NCBI GenBank assembly: GCA_046290815.1
Contig: JBKBUF010000011.1
Span: forward strand, 62,001 to 126,000
Direction: 5' to 3'
Origin: JBKBUF01 sp046290815
GTDB lineage: Bacteria > Bacteroidota > Bacteroidia > Cytophagales > Cytophagaceae
DNA: 64,000 nucleotides
Both the position numbers and the translations under genes were made by a program. Positions 43,650 through 52,781 of the stretch are shown piece by piece (positions within the stretch are counted from its first letter, which is position 1; each line of letters starts with the position of its first letter). Under the pieces are notes generated by a model, which saw only the letters and a program-made list of their open reading frames with translations, was not told the DNA's origin and made no database searches.

Positions 43650-44579
43650 CTAGAAGTATCTCGGGCTTCTGATGTTCGAACCCATAAATCTGAAATTGTA
43701 TGTAATCAGAAATTCATGTGATCCTCCGATTCCAGGTCTTAGCTTTCCTATCATCTGATCGTATCCGTAACCTATTGTTAACTGATCGTTAATCAAAACT
43801 CTTGCTATATAATTGATAGAAGAAAAGCTCCTGTAGGAAACACCCAGCCATAACACATCTCTGAACAGGATCATATTATTTAAATCGATCTGAGAGTCCA
43901 TATTATTGCTTGCTCTGAATAATAGGAATGGTTTATATTTTAAATCATCAGAAATGTCTATCACCACTCCTGTGCTGAAGAAATAATGTCTGTTAATTCC
44001 GGTTACAGTATTTGACATATCAGAGGTAATACCATTGTTCAGTATATAAGGCATAGAAAATCCTGCAAAGAATTTTGGTCTGTTATAGTATATGCCCGCA
44101 CCAAAGTTTAACAAATATGCACTACGGATACTTTGTGAAAATGTAGGGTCATTAGGGTCTCTTGTGTCCAATGAACTGAAATCACTGGTAAACCTTCCTG
44201 CATTGGCCTGCAGTCCGAATGACAGTACAGACTTTTCTGAAAGCCTTATTCTGTAGGCATAAATGGCATTGATAATGTTTTGGTTATTTACACCAAACTG
44301 ATCATTTGTCAATATTAGTCCTAATGCAACTTTTCTGTTTTTTAACGGGGAGTGGGCCGACAGCGTCAGGGTGGAAGGAGCTCCTTCTACATTGGTCCAC
44401 TGCTTACGGCAGTAGCTCGAAAGTGATAATGATTCCTGGCTTCCTGCATAGGCAGGATTTATTACTACAGGATTAAACATATATTGGCTGAAAAGCGGCA
44501 AATGCTGTGCACTTACATGGATGCCTGTTGAAAGAAGCATCAAAAAGAGGAGGACGGTATGGATAAAAGTAGCTCTCAT
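43650..44579 (-). CDS. PorP/SprF family T9SS outer-membrane protein
   Basis: 309 residues with a signal peptide and many beta strands. Typical family phrases are LPLFSQYMFNPVVINPAYAGSQESLSLSSYCRKQW, AYRIRLSEKSVLSFGLQA, LNFGAGIYYNRPKFFAGFS and the C-terminal TYNFRFMG. SprF proteins serve the delivery of adjacent type B (CHU_C) cargo in the type IX system. Its ATG overlaps the stop of the upstream CHU_C cargo gene by four bases, exactly the usual cargo-SprF pairing. Confidence 0.92.
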   Translation of the reverse strand: MRATFIHTVLLFLMLLSTGIHVSAQHLPLFSQYMFNPVVINPAYAGSQESLSLSSYCRKQWTNVEGAPSTLTLSAHSPLKNRKVALGLILTNDQFGVNNQNIINAIYAYRIRLSEKSVLSFGLQANAGRFTSDFSSLDTRDPNDPTFSQSIRSAYLLNFGAGIYYNRPKFFAGFSMPYILNNGITSDMSNTVTGINRHYFFSTGVVIDISDDLKYKPFLLFRASNNMDSQIDLNNMILFRDVLWLGVSYRSFSSINYIARVLINDQLTIGYGYDQMIGKLRPGIGGSHEFLITYNFRFMGSNIRSPRYF

Positions 44580-47005
44580 CTTTTTAAGACTACAAATCCT
44601 GTTCTTGGTTTTTCTCCGTTACCCAGATCTACCTGATAATAGTAAGTACCATCAGGAATTTCTGACCCATTACTTCCGCTGCCATAGTTACTTTGTCCCT
44701 TCCACACTTTAGCGTTGGAGTTGTCATAATCTGTCTGTTCAAATAACACAGTACCAGATCGATCGAATATTCTTACAGTATTGGAAGGATAGTTTTCTAT
44801 ACCATCTATAATCCAAGTGTCATTAAGGTTGTCCCCGTTGGGAGAAATGGCAGGATAAATTTTTAAGGTAGTTTTCGGATTATCAACAACAATAATAAGT
44901 TTTACAGGAATGCAATGTCTGACTTGTTCCGGGTGGAAGTCACAGACGTAGTAAATTACAGAGTCAATACCTGTAAAGTCATTGGAGGCTTTGTATGTTA
45001 CATTTCCATGAGAAGTGAAGCTTACATCTCCTCCTGAAAAAGATTTTACTTCATGAGGTTGCCGGATAGAAAGGAAATCATCTTCAGGATCCTTGTCATT
45101 AGAAAGAAGATTAATGTAAGACTGGTAAGTCGTACCTGTCACGAAGATCGTATCAGGCCATACCTGATGCGGTTTATTGACAGTTACTTTAATCCGGTTG
45201 GATGAAACGGGTGGACAAACACCTGATTGAATTTCCGCTGAGTAAATGGTAGTGGTGTGAATAGGTTCAAAGAAAGTATTGCTGGTAAGGTTCGACACAC
45301 TTTCGTTGTTATATGGATACAATGTTTTCTTCCATGATAATACTTCTCCTGTTTTAGAAAGTACTTTGATAGTATCCATCTTCTGGCCTGGAAGTATGAC
45401 ATGACTCGTTCCTATAAATCCTGCAGAATATTCATCTATACCAGCTCTTACTTCTACTTTAGGACTGCTTTCACAACCGTTGGTACCAATGCCTGTTATA
45501 TAAAATACAGAGGGATTGCTGATGTTGGTGGTAAAAGTTGCTCCCTGGTTAATATCAGGAGATGCGGCTTCAGAATCGTACCATCTGTAATCGGCGTAGC
45601 CTCCTTGGGTGCTAAGGGTAATTTGGCCAGGTCGACATATGGATTTGTTTTCAGCCACCGGTAAAGTTGGTTGGCTAATTTCAAATGTTTCTGAACTGTT
45701 AGTACCATTAGCATCCGTGACAGTAATGGTATATGTTCCTGCAACTAATCCGTCCAAAGCAAGTTGTTGTTGTGGTCCAATGCTTATAGATGGATCTACG
45801 CTTACAGCTTTTCTTATTCTGAAGTTATCGACCAGGAGATATCCTTCACCGCAGTTGTTAGCTACACCCTGCAATCTTATCACTGTAGGTGAACCGTTTG
45901 ATGTAACAATGGAACTGGACGGGTTGAAGAGAGTAGACATTGAGCAGCCACAAGTTCCTCTTCTAGGCAGGTACCAGTAATTAATAATAAATGATGTACC
46001 ATACATAGCTTGAGACCTGAAACGCGTAGAATCTTGGCAGTTGCCGATAAGACAAGTATATAAACGGTTGGTAAGATCCATTCTGTATTGTCCTCCAGGT
46101 ATGGTAAATGTCTTCCGTATCTCAGACATTGCACCATTGGTGGTGGTGGCATTACAGGACGCAGTTGCAGATAATCTTACACTATATCCATTCGCTTCAG
46201 AATTAATGGTGGCCGTACATTTTTCACCAGCTTCATTGATGTTAAAACATTCTGCTGTCCAATCAGAAAAATCTCCGTCATTGAAATCATCAAACAATAC
46301 AAATGTATTCGCACCATTGCTCACAGGCACTGCTGCAGGATCTCCGTATGAAATTTTCATATGAGATATTCCGGAGGGGATCACCGGAATTTTTACCCAG
46401 AATACACAGGCAGTGGAAGAAAGAGGAGGCTGAAGCCAGCAGGAGTAGAGTGTAGTGCAGCTGGTATCGGAAAAACGAAGATCTGAATAGTCAGCCTTCA
46501 TTTCAGGCGTTTTCCCTAACTCTATTCGTACCTGATAATCTGTTAAAGTAGGATTGGGATTGTTTATTGTGACGATCCTGTAATATGAACCATAAGCTCT
46601 TCCTCCTTTGCCATTGCTCCACCCATATGTGTAGGGTGAAGAACTTCCGGAAATTGTATATAAAATTCTTCCATCAGAACTGCCATGACAATAAGCATTA
46701 ACGATGGAGCCTGAAACCTGAGGTCCGAACACGGTTTCATCCGGAAAACTTATCTGATCAGGAGAAGGACTTCCCTTAGATCTGGCCTCAGCTTGGTTAT
46801 GCAGCAAAATTAAAGTGTCTTCTTTTGCACAATAAATCGTTTGAGCAATGCAGAAGGATGGAAGCAGGTTGATTAGTGTAAACAGTATGTAAGGTATGTG
46901 TTGATTAATTGACTTTTCGGTAAAGGACTGTTTCTTAAGAGCTGGAAAGTTCCCGCAAGTTTTGGTTATTTTTACTGCTGAAGTTTTGCTTCTTGCGGGT
47001 TTCAT
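44576..47005 (-). CDS. T9SS type B cargo with DUF2341 and CHU_C sorting domain
   Basis: 809 residues. The frame starts with a 35-residue polar stretch before the signal peptide (YILFTLINLLPSFCIAQ), so a non-ATG start further in is possible. A DUF2341 domain lies at about 140-250 (TDYQVRIELGKTPEMKADYSDLRF, CVFWVKIPVIPSGI), then Ig-like domains (~400-540) and a Cadherin/Ig-type region with KDPEDDFLSI. The last ~100 residues are a gliding-associated CHU_C domain: AISPNGDNLNDTWII, VRIFDRSGTVLFEQ, IPDGTYYYQVDLG and GFVVLKR. It is exported by the type IX system and partnered with the SprF gene that overlaps it by four bases. The binding target is unknown. Confidence 0.9.
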   Translation of the reverse strand: MKPARSKTSAVKITKTCGNFPALKKQSFTEKSINQHIPYILFTLINLLPSFCIAQTIYCAKEDTLILLHNQAEARSKGSPSPDQISFPDETVFGPQVSGSIVNAYCHGSSDGRILYTISGSSSPYTYGWSNGKGGRAYGSYYRIVTINNPNPTLTDYQVRIELGKTPEMKADYSDLRFSDTSCTTLYSCWLQPPLSSTACVFWVKIPVIPSGISHMKISYGDPAAVPVSNGANTFVLFDDFNDGDFSDWTAECFNINEAGEKCTATINSEANGYSVRLSATASCNATTTNGAMSEIRKTFTIPGGQYRMDLTNRLYTCLIGNCQDSTRFRSQAMYGTSFIINYWYLPRRGTCGCSMSTLFNPSSSIVTSNGSPTVIRLQGVANNCGEGYLLVDNFRIRKAVSVDPSISIGPQQQLALDGLVAGTYTITVTDANGTNSSETFEISQPTLPVAENKSICRPGQITLSTQGGYADYRWYDSEAASPDINQGATFTTNISNPSVFYITGIGTNGCESSPKVEVRAGIDEYSAGFIGTSHVILPGQKMDTIKVLSKTGEVLSWKKTLYPYNNESVSNLTSNTFFEPIHTTTIYSAEIQSGVCPPVSSNRIKVTVNKPHQVWPDTIFVTGTTYQSYINLLSNDKDPEDDFLSIRQPHEVKSFSGGDVSFTSHGNVTYKASNDFTGIDSVIYYVCDFHPEQVRHCIPVKLIIVVDNPKTTLKIYPAISPNGDNLNDTWIIDGIENYPSNTVRIFDRSGTVLFEQTDYDNSNAKVWKGQSNYGSGSNGSEIPDGTYYYQVDLGNGEKPRTGFVVLKR

Positions 47006-47019
47006 CAGGTAATTATTAT

Positions 47020-47075
47020 TCTAAAGGACTTTTGATTGCCTGCAAAAGCCTCCCCATGTAGGTTAGGGGCTACTA
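47020..47075 (-). other. structured 5' leader of the type B cargo mRNA
   Basis: On the minus strand, within ~75 bases of the cargo start, one hairpin has arms CTTTTG/CAAAAG (47029-47034 with 47043-47048). A second has arms CCCC/GGGG, extended by GCC/GGC (about 47049-47072). No T run follows, so these are not terminators. The 233-base gap 47006-47238 otherwise shows no clear promoter. Confidence 0.4.
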
Positions 47076-47238
47076 AAATAATAAATTATTCAGAGGGAAA
47101 TAAGAGAATCTTTATAAAAAATTTACTTTATCCAATATTTTAGTAATAGATATATGCAATATTGTATAAAGTCGATTTTATTGATATCCCGAATTGGAAT
47201 AATACAAGTGGTATTGTCCGGGATGTAAGTTACCAGGC

Positions 47239-48027
47239 TTATTCAGCAGGCTCGGACTCTACAGTTCCGAGATGAAGGTAGCCATGTTCCACCTTTCCTT
47301 GGCCGAAGTCAAGAATATATATAAGGCTTCCGGAAATCTTTTTGCCGGAGGAGAGGCCATCCCATTGTGATGGGTAACCTTTTCTGATTACGGCTTTGTA
47401 AACTTCTTTTCCGCTCTTATTTACAATCTTCAACACGGCATTTTTTCTGCCCTTAAGAGGGATGGTCCATAACTCACCTTTTTCAGGATCAAAAGTGAAG
47501 GGTTTAACATTAGGATTCTCCAGAGGAATTTCAAGCAGGTAGTTCCTGTCTTTTTCCGAATTTTTTGCCGTTTCAGAGGTAGGTGTTGATACCGGTTCTT
47601 CCGGTAAACTTTCAACTATTACTTCATCTTCACAAACAGTTGGAAATTGTTCTTCATTAGTGACTTCATTTGTAATTTCATTTTGTATCACAATGGCAGA
47701 GGAGGGGGTGACAGTATCATTGTATGACTTGTAAACAAAGATACTTGAAACAAGCACAATACCTGTAGATACAGAGATACCTAGAATATTTTTAAAGTTA
47801 CTTCCAAGTCCGGTTTTGAGTGCAGCAGCAGGAGTAAGGTCTATTTTTTTAGCTATATCAAAAAACCTGTTTTCGATTATGATCTCATTGGCAAGTTTCT
47901 GGCTTAGAACTTCCTCGTTAAACTCAGGATCTTCCACCATTAACTTTTCGAAATCCAATGCCTCCTTATCTGAAAGTTTGTTTTTCAGATAATCATCAAT
48001 CAACTGATATTTTTGTACTTCTGTCAC
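47239..48027 (-). CDS. transmembrane anti-sigma factor with CHU_C-like periplasmic domain
   Basis: 262 residues from a GTG at 48027, one base after the sigma gene stop. The cytoplasmic N-terminus (1-75, with YQLIDDYLKNKLSDKEALDFEK) is an anti-sigma-like helical domain. One membrane helix spans ~80-98. An acidic linker covers ~105-160. The C-terminal ~80 residues read LWTIPL, AVLKIVNKSGKEVYK, YPSQWDGLSSGKKIS, LIYILDFGQGKVEHGYLHL, which follows the strand order and key residues of the CHU_C type B sorting domain of T9SS cargo. Position after an ECF sigma gene supports an anti-sigma role. The domain likeness is by eye, so no homology score is claimed. Confidence 0.8.
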   Translation of the reverse strand: MTEVQKYQLIDDYLKNKLSDKEALDFEKLMVEDPEFNEEVLSQKLANEIIIENRFFDIAKKIDLTPAAALKTGLGSNFKNILGISVSTGIVLVSSIFVYKSYNDTVTPSSAIVIQNEITNEVTNEEQFPTVCEDEVIVESLPEEPVSTPTSETAKNSEKDRNYLLEIPLENPNVKPFTFDPEKGELWTIPLKGRKNAVLKIVNKSGKEVYKAVIRKGYPSQWDGLSSGKKISGSLIYILDFGQGKVEHGYLHLGTVESEPAE

Positions 48028-48028
48028 T

Positions 48029-48646
48029 TTAGTTTTGGTTAGTATAAACCGACTTTTGTTTTTTTATCAGATCAATAAGATTCTTTTTGCATCTGAAACT
48101 TGCTACTGTAGCTGCATTTACTGAAGTAAAACCCAACTTTTCACACACCTCTTTCATACTTAACTCTTCGTAAATGGTCAATGACAGTAGTTTTTTACAT
48201 TTTTCTTCCAGTCGGGAAAAAATATTTTGAACCATTACTCGTCTTTCTTCCAGTTCCATAGTTTCCAGAACATTGGAATCCATTAATTCGGGAAGCTGAC
48301 CCGGTTCATAATTTATCTGTCTTTTTTTCTTTTTGACGCGGTTTATCCATAGATTTTTTGCAATAGTATAGATAAATCCGCCAATCTCATATTTTTCGTC
48401 AAATTTATTAAGCATTACCTGCTTATAAAATACAAGAAGCGATTCCTGTAATATGTCTTTGCATTCTTCTTCTGCTTCCTCTCCTGAATTGACCAGCTTT
48501 TTTATTTTAGGGTAAAGATCCCTGTACAAAGACTCCAGAGCTTTGTGATCGTTACCGTTTTTTATTGCTTTTAGTATATCCTGGTCCTTAAATTTCACCT
48601 TTTCTAATGATTTATTATTTGAATGCCTTTTCAGATACAATTTCAA
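48029..48646 (-). CDS. ECF-type RNA polymerase sigma factor
   Basis: 205 residues. The region 2 segment (HKALESLYRDLYPKIKKLV, ILQESLLVFYKQVMLNKFDEKYEIGGFIYTIAKNLWINRVKK) and the region 4 helix-turn-helix (KLLSLTIYEELSMKEVCEKLGFTSVNAATVASFRCKKNLIDL) are complete, as in ECF sigma factors of Bacteroidota. The anti-sigma-like gene follows after one base, so the two are co-expressed and probably form a switch. The T9SS cargo gene lies next downstream, but a promoter motif for this sigma factor cannot be named from one locus. Confidence 0.93.
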   Translation of the reverse strand: MKLYLKRHSNNKSLEKVKFKDQDILKAIKNGNDHKALESLYRDLYPKIKKLVNSGEEAEEECKDILQESLLVFYKQVMLNKFDEKYEIGGFIYTIAKNLWINRVKKKKRQINYEPGQLPELMDSNVLETMELEERRVMVQNIFSRLEEKCKKLLSLTIYEELSMKEVCEKLGFTSVNAATVASFRCKKNLIDLIKKQKSVYTNQN

Positions 48647-48670
48647 ATAAGTTAATCATTTTTTTATTAA

Positions 48671-48711
48671 GAAAAAAATTAACCGGACTGCAATATTTGC
48701 AGCCCGGTTAA
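48671..48711 (-). terminator. metalloprotease gene terminator
   Basis: A 15-bp stem with one G-T pair (48679-48693 with 48697-48711), a three-base loop and a seven-T run on the minus strand, starting five bases after the protease stop. Confidence 0.92.
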
Positions 48712-48715
48712 TGTA

Positions 48716-51700
48716 TTAATAGGTCTTAATGATATTTCTCTTGTAAGAACCGTTGTTGGTAATGATATGCATGATGAATAAACCGGCACCAAGATCGTTT
48801 CCTACAGTCAGGTTGTCTGTATTATTTCCGTTAACGGTAGATACAAGCTTACCCTGTACATCATAAATGTTAACAGCAACAATCTTTTCGCCATTGCTTA
48901 AAGAAACAGCAGTTTGGTTAGTAAATGGATGCGGAGCAGCAATTACATCAACTGAAAGGACAACATCGGTTTCTTCATCCGCAGCAGCTATGCCTGAACA
49001 AGCGGCAATCTGCTCCCAAACGCCCCACTGTCCAGTAGTTCCCGGTTCTTCTCCCTGAGTCCACCACTTAGCTCTCCAGATGCTTCCATTGTGAGATACT
49101 CTGTCCTCGCCCACATAAATTGAGGCTCTGTTCCATGCAGGAGCTGAACAGCTAATCGCAGTGGAAGTGGTAAATCGGAAGTATGGACTTGCATAAGCAG
49201 AATTAGTAGAAGAACAATTACTTCTTACTGTGAATTCATATTGTGTACCGGCCTGAAGACCTGTGAAGTTTACGCTGTTGGTAGTTGTAGTTACACTTGA
49301 TAGCCATGAACCTCCTACAGGTCTAACAAAAACCAGATATGAAGCGGCCCCGCTTTGAGCAGCCCAGGTAAGGTTGGCTGACGAAGTAGTGAGGTTATTT
49401 GCACCAAGTGATGCAGGTACATTACAGGTAGCAACTACAGCAGTAGTAGTAAACCTGAAGTAAGGACTTGCATAAGCAGATGAATTAGAAGAACAGTTTG
49501 TTCTTACAGTAAACTCGTATTGAGTAGATGCCTGAAGACCTGTAAAGTTTACGCTGTTAGTAGAAGCAGTTACGCTTGGAAGCCACGAACCTCCTACAGG
49601 TCTTACAAAAACCAGGTAAGAAACTGCTCCTGTTTGCGCACTCCAGGTAAGGTTTGCAGAAGTAGTGGTGATATTGTTAGCTCCAAGTGACCCCGGAACA
49701 TTACAGGTAGCTACCACAGCTGCAGTAGTGAATCTGAAGTAAGGGCTTGAATAAGCCGAATTCGTAGAAGAACAATTGCTTCTTACTGTAAATTCATATT
49801 GAGTAGAAGCCTGTAATCCTGTAAAATTAACATTGTTCGTTGTAGCTGTTACACTTGGCAGCCATGAACCTCCAACAGGTCTTACAAATACCAGATAGGA
49901 AACTGCGCCACCCTGAGCAGCCCAGGTAAGGTTGGCAGATGTACTTGTAATATTGTTAGCTCCTAATCCAGTAGGTACATCACAGGTTGGCTGTACTACA
50001 TTGATTGTGATAGCAGATGAGGTGGTAGTAGCATTTGAGTTGTCTGTAGCTCTTGCTGTGATAGAATATGTACCGGCAGCTACATTCGACCATGTAAATG
50101 TATATGGACTGCCAGTGGCCTCTCCGATTTTAGAACTGCCATTGAAATATTCAACTCTTGTAACCGTTCCGTCAGGATCAGATGCAGTGGAAGTAAAACT
50201 TATGTTTGCAGGTGCTGTAAAGCTTGCATTGTTAGCAGGTGAAGAGATGTTTACCACAGGAGGTTGATTTACCACAGTTGCTGTTGGTATTGTTCCTGAA
50301 ATAGTATATAGACCAAGCGAGCTATAGTCGGAATATCCTGTTGTTAAAGGATCACCATTTCCTGTCCCATCTATATGCAAATAATAAGTTCCTGCAGGTA
50401 CATTCACCGATATAGTGGCGGACAAGCTGTTGGTTGGATTTGCTGTAGCAACTGTAGCTCCTGAAGCGTTGGTTATCCAAGCTAAAATGTCAAGGTTTGC
50501 GTAAGCTGCAGAAGAGTTAGCGGTAAGATTAACTGTTCCTGCCCCGCAAGTAAAGCTGAAAACGTCAATATCGGTTCTTGTAGAAATTAATCCGCCGTTT
50601 TGGGCAGCAGCCACAGAACCGTTAGAAGCTACCACCAATGCTTTTGCTGTAGCAGGAGTATTTCCTGCATCGTCTGTCCTGAAACCGAAACCATTTGTCG
50701 TATTAGCAATAATCGCAATATCATCCTGAGTCATGTTTGCACCCTGATATTCTCCACGGCTCCAGTGCGTAACCGTTCTGGTAGATCCCATTGAATTACC
50801 CATAATAGGAGCCCAGTTACCATGACCACCATAATAGGTAGTAGAAGCATTTCCATCGTGGCTCAAACCGAAGGTGTGCCCAAGTTCATGTGAACCGGTT
50901 TCTCCTGCACCTTTGATGCCTTGATTGTAAACCCAGCAAGGACTATCATCGCTGTTTCTGCTGAATGAATTCAGATATGCCACTCCACCTGCAGAAGGTG
51001 CAGCTGTTTTAGTAATAGTAAAGATGCACATTTGTCTTCTGTTCAAAGGAGAAGCATTGAATACAGCTCTGTCTGTAGTGACATTGATATTGAAAGGACG
51101 AAGATCTTCGCTGATAAGATTGAATATTGCCTGTATTTGTGCTTCAGTAAGGTCCATCGGCTGTGCATCGATGGTTGCACCACCGGCCCAGCGAGAACCT
51201 ACAACCAATTCTCCATCGAAGTCCAGATAAGCCACTGCGGTAGCTCCTGGTAAACTTTGTAGTTTGTAAACAGCAGAAGAAGATGGAGGTATTGCATATT
51301 GAACATCTCCCTGCACTTGTGATGTTTGTCCCTGCTGAAATTCGATGCACATCACATCGTGAATATCTACTTCAGTAACATACACGTTTCCTTGTGCATC
51401 GGAAGAGTATTTGAACGCTGTTTTTTCTTCCGGCATTACAGCAACACCTTCCAGTTTTCCATTTCCTATGTTGAATGAAATATTGGAAGATTTTTTACCT
51501 TTAATTTCTCCTATGAAAACTTCTTCACCATTTTCAGTTTTAGTTACATTGATGATGGCTGTAATGTCGCCTTCACTGGTTTGAACCCTTCTCTCTTTAG
51601 TTGTTCTTGCACCTGCAGCCCCTTTTAAGTTGGAGGTGAACTCATTTAGAGATCCGATTTTTACCGGCTTCTCATCTGTATGTTTGTGTTGTGCTATTAC

Positions 51701-51814
51701 AGAAACAGACAGAAATAAAATAAAAATGATTTGGGTAAGTTTTTTAGTCAGGGAAGAAAATATTATTCCCGGACCAGGAATTGGATTTGTTTTGCTGGAT
51801 AATTGTTTTTTCAT
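48716..51814 (-). CDS. secreted metalloprotease with FN3, chitin-binding and T9SS sorting domains
   Basis: 1032 residues. Order: signal peptide (~25-42), a propeptide region, then an M12B/reprolysin-like catalytic domain with HELGHTFGLSHD at 309-320 (His309, Glu310, His313, His319) and Met-turn region WAPIMGNSMG. A pre-peptidase C-terminal domain covers ~405-507, an Ig-like domain ~518-607, three fibronectin III repeats begin at C611, C704 and C797 with an exact 93-residue period, a CBM5/12-type module covers ~888-940 (VSHNGSIWRAKWWTQGEEPG), and the type A Por sorting domain ~960-1032. It is exported by the type IX system; the carbohydrate-binding module suggests attachment to chitin or other biomass. 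It follows the sigma gene on the same strand but has its own terminator. Confidence 0.93.
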   Translation of the reverse strand: MKKQLSSKTNPIPGPGIIFSSLTKKLTQIIFILFLSVSVIAQHKHTDEKPVKIGSLNEFTSNLKGAAGARTTKERRVQTSEGDITAIINVTKTENGEEVFIGEIKGKKSSNISFNIGNGKLEGVAVMPEEKTAFKYSSDAQGNVYVTEVDIHDVMCIEFQQGQTSQVQGDVQYAIPPSSSAVYKLQSLPGATAVAYLDFDGELVVGSRWAGGATIDAQPMDLTEAQIQAIFNLISEDLRPFNINVTTDRAVFNASPLNRRQMCIFTITKTAAPSAGGVAYLNSFSRNSDDSPCWVYNQGIKGAGETGSHELGHTFGLSHDGNASTTYYGGHGNWAPIMGNSMGSTRTVTHWSRGEYQGANMTQDDIAIIANTTNGFGFRTDDAGNTPATAKALVVASNGSVAAAQNGGLISTRTDIDVFSFTCGAGTVNLTANSSAAYANLDILAWITNASGATVATANPTNSLSATISVNVPAGTYYLHIDGTGNGDPLTTGYSDYSSLGLYTISGTIPTATVVNQPPVVNISSPANNASFTAPANISFTSTASDPDGTVTRVEYFNGSSKIGEATGSPYTFTWSNVAAGTYSITARATDNSNATTTSSAITINVVQPTCDVPTGLGANNITSTSANLTWAAQGGAVSYLVFVRPVGGSWLPSVTATTNNVNFTGLQASTQYEFTVRSNCSSTNSAYSSPYFRFTTAAVVATCNVPGSLGANNITTTSANLTWSAQTGAVSYLVFVRPVGGSWLPSVTASTNSVNFTGLQASTQYEFTVRTNCSSNSSAYASPYFRFTTTAVVATCNVPASLGANNLTTSSANLTWAAQSGAASYLVFVRPVGGSWLSSVTTTTNSVNFTGLQAGTQYEFTVRSNCSSTNSAYASPYFRFTTSTAISCSAPAWNRASIYVGEDRVSHNGSIWRAKWWTQGEEPGTTGQWGVWEQIAACSGIAAADEETDVVLSVDVIAAPHPFTNQTAVSLSNGEKIVAVNIYDVQGKLVSTVNGNNTDNLTVGNDLGAGLFIMHIITNNGSYKRNIIKTY
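49165..49984 (-). repeat. three tandem FN3-coding repeats of 279 bp
   Basis: Three in-frame copies of a 93-residue unit beginning near 49984, 49705 and 49426 encode almost the same sequence (for example SYLVFVRPVGGSWL in all three). Near identity and exact period point to recent tandem duplication within the metalloprotease gene. Confidence 0.9.
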
Positions 51815-52084
51815 ATTCTTTTTGATTTACAATAAATTGAAGATTGTTAATGGTTTTTCTATCGCTTCAACTGGGTTGCAAATCCACTACATCTGGCAGG
51901 TTAAAATCTTACAAGAAACAAATTAAATTTGTAAACATATTGATAGTTAAGTAATTAATAATATTTTAATTTTAACTTATAAATTTTTCTGAAAATTTTA
52001 TAAAATCTTTGGACGGGATTTGTGTTACATTTGTACAAGTTTATAGCATAACTCAACCAATTTTTTTGATTGACGTTAAAAACT

Positions 52085-52444
52085 ATGATGAATAAGCCTT
52101 ATATTAAAATGGTACTTTTATTTATTCTTATATCAGTGGTCTCACCTGATATATGCAAGGCTTATTGTGCATATGTAAAAGAGGAAAGCGCGCAGTCATG
52201 CTGTAAAAAGTCGCAAAAGAAGGATGATTGTTGTGAGAGAATGGCTCAAATGGAATTGGCTAACCCGGAGTTTTTTAAGGTAACCAATGAAGCTGTAGTA
52301 TTAGACATTTATCTGTTATTAACCGAACATCTAAATGACCTCGATCTGGAACAACTAATAGTTTCAGGCATCGGGGTATATTCTTATTCACCACCCATTC
52401 TCCACAGGGATATTCCTGTATTCAATCAGGTATTCAGAATATAA
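52085..52444 (+). CDS. small exported cysteine-rich protein
   Basis: 119 residues from ATG 52085 (or 52088, MNKPYIKMVLLFIL). The frame opens at a TTG at 52070. The signal segment ends near VSPDICKA. The mature part begins with CAYVKEESAQSCCKKSQKKDDCCERM, then a helical region and a Pro/His-rich C-terminus. The paired cysteines link it to the next gene, which is even richer in CC pairs. TACATTTG at 52026-52033 is a possible -7 element. No known family is recognised; metal or redox binding is inferred. Confidence 0.65.
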   Translation: MMNKPYIKMVLLFILISVVSPDICKAYCAYVKEESAQSCCKKSQKKDDCCERMAQMELANPEFFKVTNEAVVLDIYLLLTEHLNDLDLEQLIVSGIGVYSYSPPILHRDIPVFNQVFRI

Positions 52445-52533
52445 TAGCAGGGGGCATAATGGAAACTGCCTTAGTACAATAAGGTTTTCCCTTGTTCTTA
52501 AAACATTCTTTAAAATTTTAACCTGATATCACT

Positions 52534-52776
52534 ATGAAAAATAATATTTTAATAATCTTCATGAGCTTATTTTTAGCTCTGTCTTCAAACGTTTTCGCCG
52601 GCAACAATAATTTGCCTGATTGCTGCAAAAAGCAGAAAAAATGTTGCAAAGAACAGAAAGTCTGTTGCGAAAAAAATAAGGCAAAGGCTGATTGCTGCAT
52701 AAAGGCAAAAGCCTGCTGTGAAGAGAAAAAAGCATGCTGTGATGCTAAGAATGAAGGGGCGGGAGAGCAGAAATAA
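52534..52776 (+). CDS. small exported metallothionein-like protein with CC pairs
   Basis: 80 residues. A clean signal peptide (IIFMSLFLALSSNVFAG) is followed by 55 residues with seven Cys-Cys pairs in a Lys/Glu-rich background (PDCCKKQKKCCKEQKVCCEK, ADCCIKAKACCEEKKACCDA). The spacing of CC pairs is close to regular. An exported protein of this composition suggests metal sequestration in the periplasm or outside, or a disulfide store; this is inference. A strong terminator follows. It lies 90 bases after a similar CC-containing gene, and the two are probably co-transcribed. Confidence 0.7.
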   Translation: MKNNILIIFMSLFLALSSNVFAGNNNLPDCCKKQKKCCKEQKVCCEKNKAKADCCIKAKACCEEKKACCDAKNEGAGEQK

Positions 52777-52781
52777 AAAAT

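Noticed and set aside
49165..49984. CRISPR array (regular direct repeats)
   Set aside because: The period is 279 bp, repeats are coding FN3 domains and there are no short repeat-spacer units.
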